A stretch of DNA of 20,356 bases from DASZFV01 sp035546175 (lineage in GTDB: Bacteria > Myxococcota_A > Polyangia > Fen-1088). This document shows, in pieces, positions 1 to 6,609 of the stretch. The position numbers and the translations under genes are program-made. Location: positions 1-20,356 of the forward strand of contig DASZWW010000430.1 in assembly GCA_035546175.1 (NCBI GenBank). The letters run 5' to 3'. The notes below the pieces were generated by a model, which saw only the letters and a program-made list of their open reading frames with translations, made no database searches and was not told the origin of the DNA. Position 1 is the first letter of the stretch. Every line of letters starts with the position of its first letter.

Positions 1-1089
1 CCCACCGCCTCGGTCGTCCCGGCGGCGTCACCGGCGCGCGCCACGCCGCCCGAGCCCCTGACGGGCGGGCCGAAGCGGCCCAGCGTGAACCTGCCCACGA
101 TGATCGCCAAGGGCGAGGCGCAGGTCTACGGGCGCTACACCGTCCTCGACAAGCTCGGCTCGGGCGGCATGTGCGACATCTACACGGCGGCGCTCACCGG
201 CCCCGAGGGCTTCCAGCGCGTCTTCGTCCTCAAGCGCCTCAAGCCCGAGCTCGCCCTCAATCGAGCGGCCGTCGACCAGTTCATCGACGAGGCCAAGCTC
301 GGCTCGACGCTCGTCCACTCGAACATCGTGCCGGTCTTCGACTTCGGGCGCGTCGGCGACGGCTACTTCATCGCGCAGGAGTACATCGCCGGGCGCAACG
401 TGGCGCAGCTCTGCGAGCGCCACATGGAGCGTCTCGGCGAGCCGCTCGACGTCGCCACCGTCTTCTACGTCGCGCACGAGACCCTGCAGGCGCTCGGCTA
501 CGCGCACGACAAGACGAACGACGACGGCGAGCCGCTGCAGATCGTCCACCGCGACGTCTCGCCCGGCAACATCGTCGTGAGCCGGCTCGGCGAGGTGAAG
601 CTCATCGACTTCGGCATCGTCAAGGCGGCGAGCGGCAGCCGCGTCTCGCAGACCGACCTCGGCAACGTGAAGGGCAACGCCGCCTTCATGGCGCCCGAAC
701 AGGCGCGCGGCCTGGCCGTCGACCGCCGAGCCGATCTCTTCTCGCTCGGCCTCGTGATGTTCCGGGCGCTCTCGGGCGAGCCGTTCTACCCCGGCGGCAC
801 GACGGCCGAGGTCTTCTACGGCTCGGCGACGGGGCCGACGGCGGAGCACTTCGATCGCATCGATCGCCTCCCGCCGGCCGCGGCGCACATCCTAAAGAAG
901 GCGCTCATGCCCGACCCGGCCGATCGCTTCCAGAGCGCCGAGGAGTTCGCGGCTGCCCTCGAGGCGTACGTCCCGGCGGGCGCGAAGGCCACCGTCGCCA
1001 CGCTCCTCAACGCCCTCTTCGGCGCGGAGCTCAAGAGCGGCGGCTCGGGGAGCGGCGGCACGAGCCTCAAGCGGGACGCCGCGGGCTGA
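1..1089 (+). CDS. Ser/Thr protein kinase, 5'-truncated by the window edge
   Basis: Cytoplasmic Hanks-type Ser/Thr kinase. Numbering from the GTG at 85, the glycine loop GSGGM is at 25-29, the ATP-binding Lys is K50, the catalytic HRD is at 155-157 (D157), the Mg-binding DFG is at 175-177 and the APE motif is at 203-205. The catalytic core is therefore complete. There is no transmembrane helix, and the C-terminus ends in a Gly/Ser-rich tail. The first in-frame GTG is at 85, but the frame is open back to base 1. Those 28 codons have nearly all G/C third positions and encode a Pro/Ala-rich linker, so the true start probably lies upstream and an N-terminal segment is missing. Substrates cannot be inferred. 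It is the closest gene upstream of a sigma-54 promoter, but nothing in the sequence links the two functionally. Confidence 0.93.
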   Translation, partial: PTASVVPAASPARATPPEPLTGGPKRPSVNLPTMIAKGEAQVYGRYTVLDKLGSGGMCDIYTAALTGPEGFQRVFVLKRLKPELALNRAAVDQFIDEAKLGSTLVHSNIVPVFDFGRVGDGYFIAQEYIAGRNVAQLCERHMERLGEPLDVATVFYVAHETLQALGYAHDKTNDDGEPLQIVHRDVSPGNIVVSRLGEVKLIDFGIVKAASGSRVSQTDLGNVKGNAAFMAPEQARGLAVDRRADLFSLGLVMFRALSGEPFYPGGTTAEVFYGSATGPTAEHFDRIDRLPPAAAHILKKALMPDPADRFQSAEEFAAALEAYVPAGAKATVATLLNALFGAELKSGGSGSGGTSLKRDAAG

Positions 1090-1100
1090 TCGAGGAGGAG

Positions 1101-1117
1101 GGCGGGGCTCGCCCGCC
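1101..1117 (+). terminator. GC-rich hairpin after the kinase gene
   Basis: Perfect 6-bp inverted repeat GGCGGG/CCCGCC with a 5-nt loop, starting 12 nt after the kinase stop codon. No T-run follows, so it is a candidate transcript-end or RNA-stabilising hairpin rather than a textbook intrinsic terminator. Confidence 0.35.
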
Positions 1118-1130
1118 GCTGACCGTCTCC

Positions 1131-1179
1131 GACCGAGTTGTCCGAGCGCTCGGTCAAATCGTCGGTCGGGTTGTCCGAC
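1131..1179 (+). promoter_or_regulatory. Paired repeat, candidate enhancer (UAS) for the sigma-54 promoter
   Basis: The 9-mer GTTGTCCGA occurs at 1137-1145 and again at 1170-1178, 33 bp apart, about three helical turns. Each copy sits in a dyad. At the first, GACCGAG (1131-1137) faces CTCGGTC (1149-1155), with the perfect palindrome CCGAGCGCTCGG at 1142-1153. At the second, GTCGG (1165-1169) faces CCGAC (1175-1179). The sites lie about 75-115 bp upstream of the expected start of transcription, where bacterial enhancer-binding proteins usually bind. The repeats are seen directly; the enhancer role is inferred. Confidence 0.6.
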
Positions 1180-1227
1180 GGGCAGGCCCGCGCCGGTCGA
1201 TATCGAGCGATCACAGCGTCTTGGTGG

Positions 1228-1244
1228 TTGGCACTGCCGTTGCT
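1228..1244 (+). promoter_or_regulatory. Sigma-54 (-24/-12) promoter
   Basis: TTGGCAC, 5 nt, TTGCT. This matches the RpoN consensus TGGCAC-N5-TTGCW, with the invariant GG (1230-1231) and GC (1242-1243) separated by exactly 10 nt. Transcription should begin near 1255, just before the AAGGAG at 1258-1263 and the ATG at 1271, giving a leader of about 15 nt. No competing sigma-70-like element is evident. Confidence 0.82.
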
Positions 1245-1270
1245 TCATGTCGCGGGCAAGGAGACCAACC

Positions 1271-1678
1271 ATGAAGACCAACTCGACGATCCTCGCTCTC
1301 GTTTCCGCGCTCTCGCTCGCCGGCACGGCCGGCGCCGCCCAGGCCCAGGAGGCGTCGGCGGCGGCGCCGACGCGCGGCTCGGTGGCCGTGCAGGCGCAGG
1401 CGGCCAGGGCCGTGGTCGCGGGCCCGGTGGCGATGCACGCCTACTCGCAGTTCTCGGGCGCGACGGTCTACGTCGTCGCGTCCGTCACGGGGACGGACGC
1501 GGACTGCGCGGGCGCCCGTCAGGGCGCGACGAGGCTCGGCGCGGACCGCGCCCAGACGCTGACGGTGGGCGCGGGCCAGCTCGCGTGCGTCGAGACGACG
1601 GCGGCGCGCGGCAGCGAGGTGCTCTGGCACGCGCAGGCCGAGCGAGCCCCCGCGCCGACGATGCTCGCCCGCCGCTGA
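1271..1678 (+). CDS. Small secreted protein of unknown function, sigma-54 controlled
   Basis: A 135-residue protein that I do not recognise. It starts with a classic Sec signal peptide (MKTN, a hydrophobic core, then an AQA-QE cleavage region near residue 25). The mature part is about 110 residues, rich in Ala, Val and Thr, with two cysteines (in DADCAGA and GQLACVE) that could form one disulfide. No transmembrane segment follows the signal peptide. The ATG at 1271 is chosen over an upstream in-frame ATG at 1247 because AAGGAG lies 7 nt before it, the signal peptide begins there, and the sigma-54 start site falls at about 1255, after 1247. The next gene, a lipoprotein cytochrome, begins 65 nt downstream with its own strong ribosome-binding site and may be co-transcribed. 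Function is unknown. Confidence 0.82.
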   Translation: MKTNSTILALVSALSLAGTAGAAQAQEASAAAPTRGSVAVQAQAARAVVAGPVAMHAYSQFSGATVYVVASVTGTDADCAGARQGATRLGADRAQTLTVGAGQLACVETTAARGSEVLWHAQAERAPAPTMLARR

Positions 1679-1743
1679 GCCCGCCGCCACCCCGTTTCGC
1701 TCTCGCTCGAACCGACGTTTTCGATCCTTGGAGGAGCTTCTCG

Positions 1744-3822
1744 ATGCAACGACAGATGATGATCGCCGCCGCGCTCGCCCTCGTGTCGCTGGGCGCGGCC
1801 TGCACGTCTTCGGAGCGCGCCGGCCTGCCGACGACGGCCGCGACGACCACGACCACGACCTCGTCCGGCGCCTCGGGCCCGCGCGCGTCCAGCCCGGATT
1901 ACGAGATCGCGCCCTCCGCGCCCGCCGAGACGGGCATCGACCCGCCTCCGCCCGCCAGCGGTCCGCTCGTCTCGTCGGGGGAGGCCGGCTCGGCCGGTGA
2001 GGCCACGACGGGCGGCGGCGGATCCGGCGGCGCGGCCAGCACCTCGGCGTGCGCCATGCCCCCGGTCGTGGCGCCGGTGATGGTGCCGCCGGTGTTCCAG
2101 CCGGTGATCGGGCCGGCCGTGACCGCGGCCGTCGCGCCGCGGCCCGTGAGCGGCGGGACGCTCGTCGTGCTGCGCGACGGTCACACGGCGGTGGCGTCCG
2201 ATCCCGATCGCGACGTCGTCTACGTGGCCGATCTGAGCACGCGCGCGGTGCGCGCCCGCGTCGCGCTCGTGGCGGGTGACGAGCCGGGGCGGCTCGTCGA
2301 GGACGGCGCCGGGCTCGTGCACGTCGCGCTTCGCCGCGGCGGCGCCGTCGTGACGCTCGATCCGGCGATGGGGACCGTCACGAGCCGGCAGAGCGTGTGC
2401 GCCGCGCCCCGCGGCCTCGCCTACGAGGCGGCCAAGGACCTCGTTCACGTCGCGTGCGCCGAGGGGACGCTCGTGTCCTTGCGCGCGAGCGGCGGCGTGA
2501 CCCGGACGGTGACGCTGCGCCGCGATCTGCGCGACGTCGTCGTGATCGGCGACGGCACGCTGCTCGTCAGCACCTTCAAGACCGCCGACGTGCTCGCCGT
2601 CGACGCGAGCGGCACGGTGACCAGCGCCGTGCGGCCCCCGGCGCGCCACGGCATCTCGCCGTCGAACGGCCAGCCCCGCACGATGAGCCCCGCCGTCGCC
2701 TGGCGGATGGTGCCCGCGAACGGCTCGAGCGCGCTCTTGCTGCACCAGCGCGGCGTCGACGATCCGATCTCCGTCGGGCCCGGCGGCTACGCCGCGGGCA
2801 AGGGCTGCGACGGCATCGTCGAGTCGACCGCGTCGCTCGTCTTCCCGGGCGTGACCCCCTCCACCTCGTCGCCGCTGGCGATGGTCACGCTCGCCGTCGA
2901 CGTCGCCGTCTCGCCCGACGGCACCCTCATGGCGCTCGCCGTCGCCGGCAGCTCGCACGCCCCGGCCGTGCCGGTCATGACGGTTCCGCTCACGCTCGTC
3001 ACGCAGGGCACGGGCGGGTGCACGTCGGGCGGCCTCCCGGCGGGTCCCCCGAGCATGGGCGCGGCGTCGGCCCCGCCGCCACCGCCCGGGCAGGCCGTCT
3101 CGGTGGCCTTCGAGCCGAACGGCGCCGTCGTCGCGCAGAGCCGCGATCCGGACGTGCTCTGGACCTCCGACGGCCTCGACCCGATCCAGCTCTCGTCCGA
3201 GTCGACGCACGACACGGGCCACCTCATGTTCCACGTCGACGCGGGCGGCGGCGTCGCGTGCGCGTCGTGCCACCCGGAGGGAGGCGAGGACGGCCGCACC
3301 TGGAGCTTCGCGTGCCTCGGCCCGCGCCGCTCGCAGTCGCTGCGCGGCGGCCTCTCCGGCACCGAGCCGTTCCACTGGGACGGCGACATGCCGAGCTTCC
3401 CCGACCTCGTTCAGGCGGTCTTCGTGGGCCGCATGTCGGGGCCGCAGCCCACGGCCGACCAGACGGCCGCGATGCTGCGCTGGCTCGACACCATCCCCGA
3501 GCTGCCGACCCCGCCGCCCGCCGCGCCCGCCGCCGTGGAGCGCGGGCGCGCGCTCTTCGGCAGCGCGACGCTCGGCTGCACGACCTGCCACGCGGGCCCG
3601 CGCCTCACGAACAACCTCTCGGTCGACGTCGGAACGGGCCTCACGGCGCAGGTGCCGTCGCTGCGCGGGGTGGGCTGGCGCGCGCCGTTCCTGCACAACG
3701 GCTGCGCGCCCACGCTCGCCGATCGCTTCGGTTCGTGCGGGGGAGGGGACAGGCACGGCCACACCTCGCAGCTCGCGCCCTCGGACGTCGCCGACCTGAC
3801 CGCCTTCCTGGAGACGTTGTAG
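1744..3822 (+). CDS. Beta-propeller/di-heme cytochrome c lipoprotein (MauG/CCP-like C-terminus)
   Basis: A 692-residue exported protein. A signal peptide ends in SLGAAC with C20 as probable lipidation site; the -3 Gly makes the lipobox slightly atypical. A low-complexity Thr/Ser/Pro/Gly linker follows to about residue 110. The middle (about 130-420) has repeated propeller-like strands such as VVYVADLSTRAV and LVSTFKTADVLAVD. The C-terminal part has two heme c sites, CASCH (C506, C509, H510) and CTTCH (C612, C615, H616), and the segment SLRGVGWRAPFLHNG, typical of di-heme peroxidase/MauG-type proteins. It is probably an outer-membrane-associated redox protein; the electron partner and substrate are unknown. 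The ATG at 1744 has TTGGAGGAG 7 nt before it. A longer open frame back to 1138 runs through the preceding gene in another frame and is not used. Confidence 0.88.
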   Translation: MQRQMMIAAALALVSLGAACTSSERAGLPTTAATTTTTTSSGASGPRASSPDYEIAPSAPAETGIDPPPPASGPLVSSGEAGSAGEATTGGGGSGGAASTSACAMPPVVAPVMVPPVFQPVIGPAVTAAVAPRPVSGGTLVVLRDGHTAVASDPDRDVVYVADLSTRAVRARVALVAGDEPGRLVEDGAGLVHVALRRGGAVVTLDPAMGTVTSRQSVCAAPRGLAYEAAKDLVHVACAEGTLVSLRASGGVTRTVTLRRDLRDVVVIGDGTLLVSTFKTADVLAVDASGTVTSAVRPPARHGISPSNGQPRTMSPAVAWRMVPANGSSALLLHQRGVDDPISVGPGGYAAGKGCDGIVESTASLVFPGVTPSTSSPLAMVTLAVDVAVSPDGTLMALAVAGSSHAPAVPVMTVPLTLVTQGTGGCTSGGLPAGPPSMGAASAPPPPPGQAVSVAFEPNGAVVAQSRDPDVLWTSDGLDPIQLSSESTHDTGHLMFHVDAGGGVACASCHPEGGEDGRTWSFACLGPRRSQSLRGGLSGTEPFHWDGDMPSFPDLVQAVFVGRMSGPQPTADQTAAMLRWLDTIPELPTPPPAAPAAVERGRALFGSATLGCTTCHAGPRLTNNLSVDVGTGLTAQVPSLRGVGWRAPFLHNGCAPTLADRFGSCGGGDRHGHTSQLAPSDVADLTAFLETL
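1843..1860 (+). repeat. Three tandem ACGACC hexamers
   Basis: ACGACC is repeated three times without interruption inside the lipoprotein cytochrome gene. It encodes six Thr in the linker after the signal peptide. Unit length is a multiple of three, so copy-number changes would lengthen or shorten the linker in frame. Confidence 0.5.
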
Positions 3823-3825
3823 GCT
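3796..3825 (+). promoter_or_regulatory. Candidate promoter for the MsrB-MsrA gene
   Basis: CTGACC (3796-3801), 18 nt, TAGGCT (3820-3825). The -10 box overlaps the stop codon of the preceding gene. Predicted transcription start is about 3832, which coincides with an in-frame GTG. Confidence 0.4.
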
Positions 3826-3882
3826 TATGCGGTGCGAGGAGCGCCGCGTAACCCCCCGGCCCCGCCCGGCGTATTCCAGGGC

Positions 3883-4929
3883 ATGAAGCTGCTCATCTGG
3901 GTCCCGGTCCTCTCGGTCGCGGCGCTCGGCGCCTGGGTGGCCTACGGCGGCGGCAAGCCGGCCGCGCCCCTGCGCGAGCACCCCGCGGGCTTCCCCCTGT
4001 ACTCGAAGGCCGGCTACGACATCACGCCGCTGTCGAAGGCGCGCATCGACGAGATCGCCCGGACGCTCACGCCCGAGCAGGTGCGCGTCACGCTGCACGC
4101 CGACACGGAGCGGCCGTTCTGCACCGCCATGCACAAGAACCACGAGCCGGGCACCTACGTGTCGATCGTGGGCGGGCTGCCGCTCTTCCGCTCGACGCAG
4201 AAGTTCGACTCGGGGACGGGCTGGCCCTCGTTCTTCGAGCCGATCTCGCCCGATCACATCATCGAGCGCACCGACTCGACGCTCGGCATGCAGCGCACCG
4301 AGATCCTCGACGCGCGCTCGGGCGCGCACCTCGGCCACGTCTTCGACGACGGGCCGCCGCCCACGGGCAAGCGCTACTGCGTGAACTCGGCATCGCTCAA
4401 GTTCATCCCCGCGGGCACCCCCCTGCCGCCCGAGTCGCTGCCGGTCAAGTCGCAGGTCGCGTACTTCGCGGGCGGCTGCTTCTGGGGCGTCGAGGACGTC
4501 TTCGAGCAGATCCCCGGCGTCATGGACGCCGAGTCGGGCTACCAGGGCGGGACCGTCCCCAACCCGACCTACGAGCAGGTCTCCTCGCACAAGACGGGGC
4601 ACGCCGAGACGGTCAAGGTGACGTTCGACCCGGCGCGCGTGACCTACCGCCAGCTCCTCAAGGTGTTCTTCGACAACCACGATCCGACGACGCTCGACCG
4701 CCAGGGGCCCGACGTCGGCTCGAACTACCGCTCGGCGATCTTCGCGGCCAGCGACGAGCAGCTCCGCGAGGCGAAGGCCTACATCGCCGATCTCGCGCGC
4801 GAGCCGCGCTTCAAGGGCGAGACGATCACCACGACCGTGCAGCCCGCGCCGCCGTTCTACCGGGCCGAGGAGTACCACCAGAACTACCACGCCATCCACG
4901 GCGGCTCGTGTCAGGTGAAGGTCCGCTGA
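3883..4929 (+). CDS. msrBA: Membrane-anchored peptide methionine sulfoxide reductase, MsrB-MsrA fusion
   Basis: A 348-residue bifunctional repair enzyme that reduces both R- and S-epimers of methionine sulfoxide in proteins. Residues 1-22 form a hydrophobic N-terminal segment (signal anchor or signal peptide), so it should act outside the cytoplasm. The MsrB domain comes first: FDSGTGWPSF, catalytic C166 in RYCVNSASLKF, and a probable resolving C80 in RPFCTAMHKN. The MsrA domain follows: catalytic C199 in GGCFWG, SHKTGHAE, YHQNYH, and C343 near the C-terminus as a possible resolving Cys. MsrB-then-MsrA order is less common than MsrA-then-MsrB. The four-Cys zinc site of some MsrBs is not evident. 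The ATG at 3883 is chosen because the hydrophobic segment starts there; GTG 3832 would add 17 residues and fits a leaderless start. It lies downstream of another exported redox protein. Confidence 0.93.
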   Translation: MKLLIWVPVLSVAALGAWVAYGGGKPAAPLREHPAGFPLYSKAGYDITPLSKARIDEIARTLTPEQVRVTLHADTERPFCTAMHKNHEPGTYVSIVGGLPLFRSTQKFDSGTGWPSFFEPISPDHIIERTDSTLGMQRTEILDARSGAHLGHVFDDGPPPTGKRYCVNSASLKFIPAGTPLPPESLPVKSQVAYFAGGCFWGVEDVFEQIPGVMDAESGYQGGTVPNPTYEQVSSHKTGHAETVKVTFDPARVTYRQLLKVFFDNHDPTTLDRQGPDVGSNYRSAIFAASDEQLREAKAYIADLAREPRFKGETITTTVQPAPPFYRAEEYHQNYHAIHGGSCQVKVR

Positions 4930-4966
4930 ACCGCACGTCGTCTGTCCGTCCGCGGCGCGGGCGGCT

Positions 4967-4972
4967 TATAGT
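4967..4972 (+). promoter_or_regulatory. Candidate -10 box before the cNMP/DUF1003 gene
   Basis: TATAGT, a 5/6 match to the -10 consensus, ends 17 nt before the TTG start at 4990 in an otherwise very GC-rich gap. I see no convincing -35 box at the usual distance. Confidence 0.4.
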
Positions 4973-4989
4973 GGGCGCCCCGAGGCCCC

Positions 4990-5904
4990 TTGCCCACCGA
5001 CGTCGACATCCTCGCCGAGGTGCCGCTGTTCCACCACCTCTCGCCCGACGATCGCGCGCGGCTGGCCGCGCGCATCGACGTCGAGCACGTACGCGCGGGC
5101 ACGCAGATGTTCGCGCACGGCGATCCCGGCGGGTCGCTCTACGTCGTGCGCTCGGGCGTCGTCGAGCTCTACTTCAAGAACGACACCGGCGAGCGGATCA
5201 CGCTCGAGACCGTCGGACCGGGGCAGTTCTTCGGCGAGATCTCGCTGCTCGACGGCGGGGCGCGGACCACCGCCGCCGAGGTCAAGGAGGATCTCGAGGC
5301 GCTGGTCATCGACCGCGGTGATCTCGAGGACCTCATCGGCGTGAGCCCGACCGCCGCCATGAGCCTGCTCGCCGCCGCCGGCGAACGCCTCCGCACCACC
5401 GTCAACATCCTGCGCCACACGGCCTCGCGCAACCCGAACGTCGAGACCGAGGACAAGCGCACGGCGGTCATGCGCGTGGCCGACTGGATCTCCGAGTTCA
5501 GCGGGAGCATGCCGTTCCTCTTCATCCACCTCGTGCTGTTCGCCCTCTGGATCGGCCTCAACGTCGGTCCCGCCGCGCGCACGGTCTACGGCGGGTGGGA
5601 CGTCTACCCCTTCGGCCTCTTGACGATGGTCGTCTCGCTCGAGGCCATCATCCTCTCCGTGTTCGTGCTGCTCTCGCAGAACCGGCAAGTGGCGCGGGAC
5701 CGGGTGCGCAATGACATCGAGTACGAGGTCAACGTCAAGGCCGAGCTCCAGATCGCGCACATGCACGAGAAGGTCGACAACATGTACGCCGCGATCCTGG
5801 CCCGGCTCGAGCGCTATCAGGGGGGCCGGCACGCCGGCGCGACCGCGCGCGGGCCAGAGGCCTCGGGCCGCGTGGTCGCCCCGCGCGCGACGCGCGATCC
5901 CTGA
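4990..5904 (+). CDS. Cyclic-nucleotide-binding domain fused to DUF1003 membrane protein
   Basis: A 304-residue protein. Residues 8-125 are a CAP-family cyclic-nucleotide-binding domain. The phosphate-binding cassette is visible as FFGEISLLDGGARTT, keeping the Glu and Arg that contact the ligand, and the GDPGGSLYVVRSGVVELY strand pair precedes it. Residues about 165-275 are DUF1003: two membrane spans (about 176-192 and 208-230) with the hallmark YPFGLLTMVVSLEAIILSVF and LLSQNRQ, then a charged helical segment (KAELQIAHMHEKVD). There is no helix-turn-helix, so it is a ligand-gated membrane protein rather than a transcription factor. DUF1003 has no settled function. The start is TTG with a weak GAGG upstream; no in-frame ATG precedes the conserved domain. 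The C-terminal 30 residues are low-complexity Arg/Ala/Gly. Confidence 0.88.
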   Translation: MPTDVDILAEVPLFHHLSPDDRARLAARIDVEHVRAGTQMFAHGDPGGSLYVVRSGVVELYFKNDTGERITLETVGPGQFFGEISLLDGGARTTAAEVKEDLEALVIDRGDLEDLIGVSPTAAMSLLAAAGERLRTTVNILRHTASRNPNVETEDKRTAVMRVADWISEFSGSMPFLFIHLVLFALWIGLNVGPAARTVYGGWDVYPFGLLTMVVSLEAIILSVFVLLSQNRQVARDRVRNDIEYEVNVKAELQIAHMHEKVDNMYAAILARLERYQGGRHAGATARGPEASGRVVAPRATRDP

Positions 5905-5913
5905 CACGACCCG

Positions 5914-5927
5914 CGGCGGGAGCGCCG
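5914..5927 (+). terminator. Short GC hairpin after the DUF1003 gene
   Basis: CGGCG, loop GGAG, CGCCG begins 10 nt after the stop codon. The stem is 5 bp and only a few pyrimidines (TCTC) follow, so termination is uncertain. Confidence 0.25.
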
Positions 5928-6067
5928 TCTCAGGAATTCACCCGAGGTTGCGCGGCGGCACGAACGCGCTTACGATGCGCCCGCTCGAAATGCTGCGAAC
6001 GTCCACCGAGATGACTCAAGGAGCCAGCGCCCGCGCCGATGTCCGAATGGGCGTCATGGAAAGACAT

Positions 6068-6202
6068 ATGGAGCTTCCGCTGGAGACCCGCGCGGTCGGT
6101 CGTACGCCCGGCGAGCGGCGGCGCACGATCGTCGCCCTCGTGTCGGCGTCGGTGATCTCGATGCTCGTGTGGGGCCTCATCGTCGCGCTCCACGTCCAGT
6201 AG
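6068..6202 (+). CDS. Very small single-pass membrane protein (putative)
   Basis: A 44-residue open frame whose codons are almost all G/C at the third position, like the real genes around it. A basic stretch (GERRR) leads into one hydrophobic span of about 22 residues (IVALVSASVISMLVWGLIVAL), then HVQ and stop. That predicts an inner-membrane protein with its N-terminus in the cytoplasm. The ATG at 6068 has GGAAAG 4 nt before it. In-frame ATGs at 6056, 6047, 6011 and 5975 are alternatives, but third-position G/C bias drops upstream of 6068. An AAGGAG at 6018-6023 is too far from the in-frame starts. I do not recognise it; it could also be chance. Confidence 0.42.
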   Translation: MELPLETRAVGRTPGERRRTIVALVSASVISMLVWGLIVALHVQ

Positions 6203-6321
6203 CTGGACGCTGTTTCGTTTCGTACACATCGGCTTCGACCTGCAAGCCACCGTCATCACGGGGCTTTTCCAGGCCGTTCCGGTGTAGGGGGGATGCGCTG
6301 GTGTGGATCCGCGTTTCTCGA

Positions 6322-6327
6322 TAGGCT
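6322..6327 (+). promoter_or_regulatory. Candidate -10 box TAGGCT before the small membrane protein
   Basis: TAGGCT ends directly before GTG 6328 and 6 nt before GTG 6334, so transcription would begin at or near the second GTG. No good -35 hexamer is visible. The 125-nt gap at 6203-6327 is AT-richer than its surroundings and holds nothing else I can support. Confidence 0.35.
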
Positions 6328-6609
6328 GTGCCCGTGCCCGTGGATTCGAGCCGCAGCGAATCGTTCGACTCGGCCGCCGAATGGCCGCGGCACGAGCGGA
6401 GTCGCACGAGCGAGCGACACCGCAGGCGGCGGCGCGCGCGGAAGGGCAAGTCGGACGTCCGCGCGCAGATCCGGCTGCGCATCTGGATCGCGTGCATGGG
6501 CGCGCTCCTCGTGATGGCCGGCGCCCTCTACTACGCGCTCGGGCACGGAAGCGGGGGCGAATCGGGGCACCGGCTCGATGGCCGCCCCGGCGCCGTCGCG
6601 AGGGCCTAG
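6328..6609 (+). CDS. Small membrane protein with a basic N-terminal patch
   Basis: A 93-residue protein with strong G/C third-position bias. Residues 1-30 are Ser/Glu-rich, 24-48 form a strongly basic stretch (RHRRRRRARKGK, IRLR), and about 51-70 form one hydrophobic span (IWIACMGALLVMAGALYYAL). A 23-residue Gly/Arg-rich tail follows. By the positive-inside rule the basic N-terminal half is cytoplasmic and could contact nucleic acid or phospholipid; that is inference. Start codons GTG 6328, 6334 and 6340 are all possible; the position of the -10 box favours 6334. Its stop TAG directly abuts the stop of the convergent gene, with no base between them. I do not recognise a family. Confidence 0.6.
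   Translation: MPVPVDSSRSESFDSAAEWPRHERSRTSERHRRRRRARKGKSDVRAQIRLRIWIACMGALLVMAGALYYALGHGSGGESGHRLDGRPGAVARA

Noticed and set aside
1138..1743. Upstream extension of the di-heme lipoprotein by about 200 codons
   Set aside because: It runs through the small secreted protein gene in another frame and would bury a clear ribosome-binding site and signal peptide at 1730-1800.
1843..1860. Hexamer repeat considered as a phase-variation tract
   Set aside because: Only three copies, and the unit is a multiple of three, so slippage would not switch the gene off.
1519..4899. Minus-strand open frame of more than 1,100 codons opposite three genes
   Set aside because: Product is Arg/Ala/Gly/His-rich with no recognisable motif. 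It mirrors the G/C third-position bias of the plus-strand genes, which removes stops from the antisense frame.
6039..6149. 36-codon frame starting ATG TCC GAA TGG after AAGGAG
   Set aside because: Third-position bias is poor and the product degenerates into Arg/Ser-rich sequence. The +2 frame over the same bases has a coherent membrane span and better codon use.
6203..6327. AT-richer gap considered as a small RNA gene or foreign insert
   Set aside because: No convincing stem-loop series, terminator or inverted ends; it is only 125 nt and could simply be untranslated sequence.
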